A DNA stretch of 11,659 nt, from positions 1 to 11,659 of the forward strand of contig JAYWCL010000136.1 in the NCBI GenBank assembly GCA_043780595.1, in the 5' to 3' direction. The notes below the pieces were generated by a model. It saw only the letters and a program-made list of their open reading frames with translations, made no database searches and was not told the origin of the DNA. How positions within the stretch are numbered: the stretch's first letter is position 1; every line of letters begins with the position of its first letter. The stretch is from Limnoglobus sp043780595 (lineage in GTDB: Bacteria; Planctomycetota; Planctomycetia; Gemmatales; Gemmataceae). Positions 6,003 through 11,659 of the stretch are shown in pieces. Both the position numbers and the translations under genes were made by a program.

Positions 6003-7871
6003 TCAGTCGTTCTTCTCGGGTCTTCCGTTGAACGTTCGCACCCCGATTCTGGCGAGAAACCGGATCTTTTGCGATGGGGACAATTCCTTCGTGTAACGAT
6101 CGCGAACGGCTTCGATCCAGCGAATCTTGCGGTTGCCGTAATCGGTGAGTACGCGAATGAGCACGGGGCCGCGGTGGTCGAGTGCCGAGCGAAGGCAACC
6201 GTCGAGTTGGTCGCCAGTGGCGATCTCGCGGTACGCTACCCCGACGGCTTGGGCGAATGCCTTGTAGTCGATTCGCGCCAGTTCGGTGGCCGTCGTTCGA
6301 CGATACGCCGGTTGCTGGAGCAGTTGCATGTAGTGGTAGGCGTGGTCGTCGAGGATCACGAACTTCACCGGCAACCCTTCGCGTGCCGCCGTGCTCATTT
6401 CCATCGCGGACATCAGGAAACAACCATCGCCGGTAAGCGTAGCCACGACGCGATTCCCACAGGCACGCTGGGCACCAATCGCAGCGGGGATCGACCAACC
6501 CATCGATTGATTATCGACGGGGTTGAAGTACGTTCGCGGCTTCGTCGTGCGGAACGATTCGGCGGCCAAATGCTCGCTCGCGGTCACGTCGGTAAACAGC
6601 ATCGCATCTTCGGGGAGGTTGCGCCGCAGTGCCGCAATCGTTGCCAGCGGATCGACGCCGCAGGTGCCCGATGGGATCGCCTTGAGCGTCGCTTCGTGCG
6701 CTTTTTTCGCTTCGCGAATGCGAGCGTGCAAGTGCCCATCGGCCGGGCGACGAAGGCTCTCCGCACACGCCAGGAGCTTCGACAAAAATAGACCTGCATC
6801 GGCGTGAACGCAGACATCGGCGGGCATGACTTTGCCCAAGTTGTTCGCGTTCGCATCGACGTGAATCACGTGTTTTGGCCGTGGATTGCCGTAATATCCG
6901 GTCGAAACTTCGCTGAACTTCACGCCGATGGCGAGGAGGCAATCGATGTTCGCAAATGCCCGTTCGGCCACGGCGGATGCATGTTTGCCGTAGCCCCAGC
7001 CGACGCCGAGCGGGTGGCAGTCGGAGATCGCGCCCTTGCCGGAAACGCTCGTCGCAACGGGGGCTTGCAATACCTCGGCAATCGCGGTGAGCGATGCGGA
7101 GTCGTTCATGCAGCCGTAGCCCGCGTAGATGCCGATTCGCTGCGATTTCTGTGCGAGCATCGCCAACGCTTTGGTAAACGCAGCATCATCGAATGGCACA
7201 CCCGCAACGGCGAGTGGCGGGCACTGGAAGTCCGCCACTTCGATGAGCAAGTTGTAAGGGATGACGACCGCCGTCGGCCCCGGCTCGCCCGACATGGCCA
7301 TCTGGAACGCGAGGCGGATCGTCGCCGGGATTTGCCGTACATCGGTCACGGGGTAGACGCTTTTGCACACGGGTTTGAGCAAATCGACTTGATTCAACGA
7401 GTGAACTTGAAACGGTTTCGCTTTGTCGCCGCACCCGACATCGCCGACGATGGCCACGACGGGCACCGAATCGAGTAACGCTTCGCCGAGGCCCGTGAGC
7501 GCATTGGTAATGCCCGGCCCCGGTACCACGCACAGCACGCCGGGCCGACCGGTGGCGCGTGCGTAACCGTCCGCCATGCACGCCGCCGAGAACTCGTGCG
7601 TCACGAGCAAGTACGGCACTTCGCGCGCTTTCAGCTCATCCCAAAGCTCGTTTTCCTGTGCGCCGGGTATGCCGTACACGCAGCCGACGCCCTCGGCGTT
7701 CAGCGTCTCGGCGATCGCTTGTGCGCCGGTCAGCGTGCCGATGACCCAGCCGGGATGCTGCTTCTGGCGGAGCCGATCCAGCGGCGCGGCCTCCGTGCGG
7801 CCCGCGAGTGCCAGCCCGCCGACGAGTGCGGCCCCTTCCAACAATCCCCGTCGGGAGAACGGCCAATCCAT
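6003..7871 (-). CDS. Tat-exported thiamine-diphosphate enzyme, acetolactate-synthase-like
   Basis: This 622-residue enzyme of the ThDP-dependent acetolactate synthase/pyruvate oxidase fold should decarboxylate a 2-oxo acid or join acyl units; the substrate is not readable. Residues 1-29 are a twin-arginine signal (SRRGLLEGAALVGGLALAG, likely cleavage near TEA-AP), so export of the folded protein is expected. The pyrimidine domain has HEFSAACMADGYARATG (92-108), where E93 is the usual catalytic glutamate. A central Rossmann-like domain spans about 225-370. The cofactor domain has GDG at 481-483 and ILDDHAYHYM at 506-515. The usual NN at the end of the ThDP motif is DD here; related enzymes with ND are known, so activity is plausible. 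The start is supported by AAAGGTG about 5 nt upstream. Inverted arms flank it on both sides, and no partner subunit is adjacent. Confidence 0.88.
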   Translation of the reverse strand: MDWPFSRRGLLEGAALVGGLALAGRTEAAPLDRLRQKQHPGWVIGTLTGAQAIAETLNAEGVGCVYGIPGAQENELWDELKAREVPYLLVTHEFSAACMADGYARATGRPGVLCVVPGPGITNALTGLGEALLDSVPVVAIVGDVGCGDKAKPFQVHSLNQVDLLKPVCKSVYPVTDVRQIPATIRLAFQMAMSGEPGPTAVVIPYNLLIEVADFQCPPLAVAGVPFDDAAFTKALAMLAQKSQRIGIYAGYGCMNDSASLTAIAEVLQAPVATSVSGKGAISDCHPLGVGWGYGKHASAVAERAFANIDCLLAIGVKFSEVSTGYYGNPRPKHVIHVDANANNLGKVMPADVCVHADAGLFLSKLLACAESLRRPADGHLHARIREAKKAHEATLKAIPSGTCGVDPLATIAALRRNLPEDAMLFTDVTASEHLAAESFRTTKPRTYFNPVDNQSMGWSIPAAIGAQRACGNRVVATLTGDGCFLMSAMEMSTAAREGLPVKFVILDDHAYHYMQLLQQPAYRRTTATELARIDYKAFAQAVGVAYREIATGDQLDGCLRSALDHRGPVLIRVLTDYGNRKIRWIEAVRDRYTKELSPSQKIRFLARIGVRTFNGRPEKND

Positions 7872-7933
7872 GGCGCACCTTTCAGACGAAAACGAACAGC
7901 ATCCCCTCTTCTATCGGTCATTCGTACCATCGA

Positions 7934-8276
7934 AATCGACGTAAGTCACAATTGCGGAGGTTCCAAAACCGGTTTTTCGGGTGTTTTTGTGTCTCAAAAT
8001 GACACTTTTCGATCGCAAATCGCCGATCCGAAAGCGGCGGTTTTGCATTATCCTGCGTTCCTGTCGTGGTTTGCATCGAGGGTCATCGATAACGCATCAG
8101 CCGAATATGCCGGCCAAAAATCGACCGAATGCGACCGAAAATCGACCGGACCCGACACAAAATCGACCGGACCCGACATAAAATCGACCGAATGAGACAC
8201 TTTTGGGTCACTTTGCGCACGACGAGAATTCCCACTTACGTCGGATCGCCTTGGATTTTTTGACTTCGCGAATTCG
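7934..8276 (+). repeat. right arm of the long inverted repeat
   Basis: This 343-bp block is the inverted partner of 5652-5992. Its inner edge (7934-7958, perfect match) lies 62 nt upstream of the ThDP-enzyme start, so it probably contains or adjoins that gene's promoter. Its outer edge lies 53 nt before the STAND gene start. CGACGTAAGT is at 7937-7946 and ACTTACGTCG at 8234-8243, so the arm is itself bounded by a 10-bp inverted repeat, as is the left arm. The homology continues 33 bp beyond the outer decamer. Confidence 0.85.
8117..8200 (+). repeat. four tandem 21-bp repeats in the right arm
   Basis: Units are 8117-8137, 8138-8158, 8159-8179 and 8180-8200. All four begin AAAATCGACCG; two continue GACCCGACA and two continue AATGCGACC or AATGAGACA. 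The middle two differ at a single base. Read as protein this would give heptads such as NRPDPTQ, but the frame has no ribosome site and the left-arm copy is not conserved as protein, so DNA-level function or repeat origin is more likely. Confidence 0.85.
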
Positions 8277-8293
8277 TGTAGGTGCTGCCGTTA

Positions 8294-8321
8294 TGCTACA
8301 ATGCGACAAAACCTTTGGGAG
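8294..8321 (+). promoter_or_regulatory. extended -10 promoter and ribosome site for the STAND gene
   Basis: TGCTACAAT (8294-8302) fits an extended -10, giving an RNA start near 8309. GGGAG (8317-8321) lies 8 nt before the ATG at 8330 and decides that start over an in-frame GTG at 8282. No good -35 exists at normal spacing; a TTGACT in the conserved arm end (8260-8265) is too far away (31 nt). Confidence 0.4.
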
Positions 8322-8329
8322 ATTCGCGT

Positions 8330-11275
8330 ATGCTTCCGTCGATTGAACCGCGCGGTAGTAGTCGGCCCAGTATCCAGTTGAAGAACTTCACCGACCGCGA
8401 ACCCCAACGGGAAATCCTCGCGCGGCTACTCAGTTTGCAGCCGGGGCAGCCGCTGCCGGTGTTGCATTTTTACGGCGTCGGCGGGATCGGCAAATCGTGG
8501 TTGCTCGAACTCTGGCGTCGGTCGATCAACGACCCGGCGTGGCTCAAGCTCACACTTTACCCGCACATTCCGGTCGGCTTCATCAACCTCGAAAAAGCGG
8601 GTCTCGATGAGGCCGCGAACCTCAACCGCGTTCGCACCGAGTTCGCCGCCGTGCCGTGCCCTCGTTTCGATACCGCCTACGCCTGGTTGCAATTCCGGCA
8701 GAAACTAAAAGCGGAACCCGGCGTATCCGGGAGTATCATCGACGCGCTCGGCGATCTCATGGGGGCTGCCGCCGACGGTGTGCCTCTTGCAGGTAAAGTT
8801 GCGAAGTGGCTGGCCAAGAAAGTAAAGAAGAGTCTCGAATACACTTCGCTCGAAAAATGGCTGCTCAGCCAATTCGGTCAGGACGATTTTCTTCGTCTGA
8901 GGGGGTTGACCGTCGACCAACTGTATGGCGATCACGGAATCGACCAGCGCCAAACGCTCGCTACGCGGCTTCGCGACGATTTGCACGAAAATTTGCCCGA
9001 CCACAAGAGCGATTATGCGTGTCGCGGAGTGCTGTTCCTCGATACGTTTGAGACGCTTCGGCGGGGAAGTTCGAGTTCGATTCACGCCGATATGCGCGAG
9101 GAATGGGTTCGCGATCTGCACTCTACCGATGGCCGGTTGTTGATCGTTTCGGCGGGCCAAAATCGACTGCGTTGGGACGAATGCGATGCGGACTATCGCG
9201 ACGAACGTTACATGGAGCAGCACTTGCTCGGTGGTCTCTCGACGGATGATGCTACACTGTTTCTCGGGAAGTGCGGGGTTCACGATGCGGTTCTTCGTAA
9301 CGCCGTTCTGAAGGCGTCGGTCGATGTCGAGGCGGAAGGTACAGAGACGAGTTATCACCCCGCGAGCCTCGGCATATGTGCCGATGCGATTCAAATCGAA
9401 ACCAAACGCGGCATCGCGGTCGATCCCGCGACGTTCGACTTCCCGCCCGGCGACTGGCTGCAATTGTCGACGCGATTTTTGAAGTCGCTGCCCGATGATG
9501 AAGAACGTGCCTGGGTGCAAAAGCTGGCACTGCCGCCACGCTTCGACGAAACCGCCGCCTGTGCGATGTCTTCGCGACCCGACACGGCAAGCGAAATCCT
9601 CGCCTCCGGCCGCTACAGTTTCATCCGCGACGACGAGGAAGCCGGCTGGTACTTGCTACACGGCAGAATGCGCGAAGCACTGAATCGAGTTGTGCAAAAG
9701 TCAGCGGCGCTGACGAAAAAGCAGACCCAGTGGCGAAGCCACTGGCAAAGCCGCAGCCAGAAAGACACCGACGACTTCGCAGCACTGGCATGGTTCCACC
9801 GCTATCAACTCGAATCCAGTGTCGCTTTCGACGAATGGAAACAGCTATGCGAAGCCAAGAGGAAGGCTCTCGATATGGCGACGCATTTCGAGTTGCTGAG
9901 TTGGTGGGAACCGACAGGTCTTTTGACTGCAAAGAACTTGACACCGGTTGAGGCAGGCTTCTTAAATGAGATTGGGGTCACGTTTTGCAAGGCGACACTT
10001 GGTAGTCGTAGCGCAAATGTTAAAATCGCCATCGGTTGCTTCACTAGTGCGCAGAAGGTAGCTACTAAAAAGTGTTTGCCAAAAGTATGGGCGATGACGC
10101 AGAATAACTTAGGAATTTCATACTCGGAATTACCTGATGGTGACAGAGAGACAAACTTGCGATTTGCCATCGATTGCTTCAAAGCCGCCCTCACGGTCCG
10201 CACGAAAGAGGCCTTCCCGCGAAGCTGGGCGGGGACGCAAAACAACCTGGGAAATGCGTACGAGAGACTATCGGCTGGGGACAGGGAGGCGAACTTGCGA
10301 GCCGCCTTCAACTGCTACGAGGCTGCCCTGACGGTCTGCACGAAAGAGGCTTTCCCGCAGAGCTGGGCCATGACTCAGAACAACTTGGGAACTGCGTATA
10401 GGAAACTACCGGCTAAGGATGGGGGAGCGAATTTGCGATCCGCAATTGACTGCTTTAAAGATGTTCTCACGGTGAGCACGAAAGAGACCTTCCCGCAAGA
10501 TTGGGCGGGGACGCAGAACAACTTGGGGAATGCGTACGCGGAACTAACGTATGGGGACAGAGAGGCAAATTTGCGATCCGCCATTGACTGCTTCAAAGCC
10601 GCCCTCATGGTCCACACAAAAGAGGCCTTTCCGCAAGATTGGGCGAGGACACAGAACAATATGGGGAATGCGTACGCTAAACTACAACCTGGGGACAACC
10701 TTGGGACGAGCTTGCGATCCGCTATGGACTATTTCAACGAAGCCCTAACAGTTTTCACGGAGGAGACTTTCCCACAAGACTGGGCGATGACGCAGAACAA
10801 CTTAGGGACTGCGTACGCGAAGCTAATCGATAAAACGGGGGCAAACTTGCGCTCCGCCATCAACTGCTATAAAGCCGCCCTGATAGTCCGCACGAAAGAG
10901 GCCTTCCCGCTAGATTGGGCAGGCACGCAAAACGATCTTGGATTGTCATACGTCAACCTTCCGGACGGGGATCGTAGAACGAACCTAATATCTGCCATCG
11001 CCTGTTTCAACTCATCACTCACAGTCCGCTCAAAAGTGACCTTCCCGCAAGATTGGGCGGACACACAATTCAATTACGGTCTTCTACAAATTGCATTCGC
11101 GAATATCGAGGACTATGAAAAGCACCTGCAACAGGCGGAAACGCACTTGGTCAATGCAGAGTTGGGCTACACGACAGCCGGGATGACGATGCACTTGCCA
11201 ACCGTACGCGAGGCGTTGGCTCAAGTGCGGGCCAAGTTGGCGGAACTGGAATCGGAGAGTGGATCGGAATCGTGA
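8330..11275 (+). CDS. STAND-like P-loop NTPase with C-terminal TPR array
   Basis: This 981-residue protein has an ATPase switch followed by a repeat sensor. The P-loop is GVGGIGKS (49-56), Walker B is VLFLDTFE (234-241), and HPASLG (343-348) sits where NB-ARC/STAND proteins have their GxP-type motif. Residues 385-460 (SLPDDEERAWVQKLALPPRFDE to LLHGRMREAL) look like the usual winged-helix region. From residue 587, seven full and one partial 46-residue repeats follow, pattern FPxxWAxTQNNLGxAY...GDRxxNLRxAIxCFxAAL, with the tryptophans at 587, 633, 679, 725, 771, 818, 863 and 909. Such proteins bind a trigger through the repeats and oligomerise on nucleotide exchange; many act in signalling or phage defence. 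No effector domain is recognisable at either end. Residues 131-170 hold a glycine-rich then lysine-rich amphipathic insert. The repeat half is less GC-rich than the NTPase half. Confidence 0.85.
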   Translation: MLPSIEPRGSSRPSIQLKNFTDREPQREILARLLSLQPGQPLPVLHFYGVGGIGKSWLLELWRRSINDPAWLKLTLYPHIPVGFINLEKAGLDEAANLNRVRTEFAAVPCPRFDTAYAWLQFRQKLKAEPGVSGSIIDALGDLMGAAADGVPLAGKVAKWLAKKVKKSLEYTSLEKWLLSQFGQDDFLRLRGLTVDQLYGDHGIDQRQTLATRLRDDLHENLPDHKSDYACRGVLFLDTFETLRRGSSSSIHADMREEWVRDLHSTDGRLLIVSAGQNRLRWDECDADYRDERYMEQHLLGGLSTDDATLFLGKCGVHDAVLRNAVLKASVDVEAEGTETSYHPASLGICADAIQIETKRGIAVDPATFDFPPGDWLQLSTRFLKSLPDDEERAWVQKLALPPRFDETAACAMSSRPDTASEILASGRYSFIRDDEEAGWYLLHGRMREALNRVVQKSAALTKKQTQWRSHWQSRSQKDTDDFAALAWFHRYQLESSVAFDEWKQLCEAKRKALDMATHFELLSWWEPTGLLTAKNLTPVEAGFLNEIGVTFCKATLGSRSANVKIAIGCFTSAQKVATKKCLPKVWAMTQNNLGISYSELPDGDRETNLRFAIDCFKAALTVRTKEAFPRSWAGTQNNLGNAYERLSAGDREANLRAAFNCYEAALTVCTKEAFPQSWAMTQNNLGTAYRKLPAKDGGANLRSAIDCFKDVLTVSTKETFPQDWAGTQNNLGNAYAELTYGDREANLRSAIDCFKAALMVHTKEAFPQDWARTQNNMGNAYAKLQPGDNLGTSLRSAMDYFNEALTVFTEETFPQDWAMTQNNLGTAYAKLIDKTGANLRSAINCYKAALIVRTKEAFPLDWAGTQNDLGLSYVNLPDGDRRTNLISAIACFNSSLTVRSKVTFPQDWADTQFNYGLLQIAFANIEDYEKHLQQAETHLVNAELGYTTAGMTMHLPTVREALAQVRAKLAELESESGSES
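10088..11090 (+). repeat. 138-bp tandem repeats encoding TPRs
   Basis: The repeat array of the STAND gene is visible in the DNA as well: blocks such as GGGGACGCAGAACAACTTGG and GCCTTCCCGCAAGATTGGGC recur at intervals of about 138 bp (spacings 46, 46, 46, 46, 47, 45 and 46 codons). The high nucleotide similarity suggests recent duplication or gene conversion among units. Confidence 0.8.
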
Positions 11276-11659
11276 CCGCACCAGGAACTAAGATACTTCG
11301 ACCGGGGGCACTGGATCCGTTATCGTGCCAGCCCGACGCGCTAGTTTTGAAGTTGCGCTGTTTGCGATTCCGGTAGTACGACGTATTAGGCCGTCTTTGA
11401 GCCTGAAAGGCTCGTTCCTACAGCCCAAGGCGAAGTCGGCGAAGCCTTGGGTACCATGTCCGCCCACGATTCGGCCCTGAAAGGGGCCGTTCAGGCACCA
11501 TCCATGACGAAACCTCGCCGCAAAACAGGTCGATGCGAAATGTACGGATTGATCGCGCGGGCACCGTGAACGGCCCCTTTCAGGGCCGATGGACATTCCA
11601 ACAACGATACCCAGGCCTCCGCTCGCTTTGCTCGCTCCGACCTGGGCTAACAGAACCGG
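11276..11659. other. non-coding stretch after the STAND gene, packed with hairpin repeats
   Basis: No gene is supported. The stretch holds, in order, GAGCCTGAAAGGCTC (11399-11413, 6-bp stem, 3-nt loop); CCCAAGGC paired with GCCTTGGG (11424-11431, 11444-11451); a 21-bp inverted repeat (next entry); and CCCAGG paired with CCTGGG (11610-11615, 11641-11646). The long minus-strand open frame at 11288-11596 reads through these repeats and lacks a ribosome site. Any of the hairpins could end the STAND transcript, but none has a T run. Confidence 0.6.
11472..11588. repeat. 21-bp perfect inverted repeat with CCTGAAAGG core
   Basis: 11472-11492 (starting CGGCCCTGAAAGGGGCC) and 11568-11588 (GAACGGCCCCTTTCAGGGCC and one more base) are exact reverse complements separated by 75 nt. 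A 13-bp part of the same motif occurs after the helicase gene at 2577-2589, so the family is dispersed within this window. Each copy can also fold alone. Confidence 0.75.

Noticed and set aside
7596..8195. Plus-strand frame ending in NRPDPTQ-type heptads
   Set aside because: It is antisense to the ThDP-enzyme gene and then crosses the 21-bp repeats; the heptads follow from the repeat period, and the left-arm copy does not keep the peptide.
8117..8200. CRISPR array
   Set aside because: The 21-bp units are contiguous with no spacers, so these are simple tandem repeats.
5652..8276. Composite transposon or insertion sequence
   Set aside because: No transposase or recombinase is encoded and I see no clear target duplication at the outer edges, so only a long inverted repeat is claimed.
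8260..8302. Classical -35/-10 promoter using TTGACT in the arm end
   Set aside because: The distance to TACAAT is 31 nt, too long for one sigma70 site; the left-arm copy has no -10 at all.
8282..8329. GTG start 16 codons upstream for the STAND protein
   Set aside because: It has no ribosome site and overlaps the likely promoter; the ATG at 8330 has GGGAG at the right distance.
11288..11596. Minus-strand 102-codon open frame
   Set aside because: It reads straight through four hairpin repeats, has no ribosome site and no coherent protein character.

Overview
The window looks like chromosomal DNA of a planctomycete, probably Gemmata-like. The reasons are GC-rich coding frames, a twin-arginine (Tat) exported enzyme, a large P-loop/TPR protein of a type common in this phylum, and gene gaps filled with short palindromic repeats (CCTGAAAGG hairpins, CCCAGG...CCTGGG hairpins, GGCCGAACGACC elements). 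The lineage is inferred from style; no rRNA or marker gene is present.

Layout. (1) 1-2574, plus strand: the last 32 codons of an unidentified gene, a 71-residue single-pass membrane protein, and a 712-residue Upf1/IGHMBP2-type SF1 helicase that carries an N-terminal DbpA-like RNA-binding domain. (2) 2575-3229: no gene, several hairpins and a 75-bp-period duplication of nested palindromes. (3) 3230-5250, minus strand: a family-2 glycosyltransferase with a good promoter and a leader hairpin, followed by two unrecognised small genes. Each small gene has the same 25-bp element just before its start codon, and the two elements lie exactly 600 bp apart. (4) 5251-5651: promoter-like sites and one doubtful 37-codon ORF. 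(5) 5652-8276: a 2.6-kb unit in which one minus-strand gene, a Tat-signal thiamine-diphosphate (ThDP) enzyme of acetolactate-synthase type, sits between two ~342-bp imperfect inverted arms. Each arm contains four tandem 21-bp repeats and carries CGACGTAAGT near both ends. (6) 8330-11275, plus strand: a 981-residue STAND-like NTPase with 46-residue TPR repeats, starting 53 bp outside the right arm. (7) 11276-11659: no gene, a cluster of hairpin repeats.

How the parts may relate. Nothing in the sequence proves one multi-gene system. The most unusual object is the arm-gene-arm unit: the arms fit the ThDP gene closely (10 nt past its stop, 62 nt before its start) and the right arm also runs into the start region of the STAND gene. 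They could be a passenger-carrying mobile structure, an invertible segment, paired regulatory or boundary elements, or two copies of a dispersed intergenic repeat. A genome-wide search would separate these. The STAND protein has the architecture of a sensor/switch ATPase but no recognisable effector domain.
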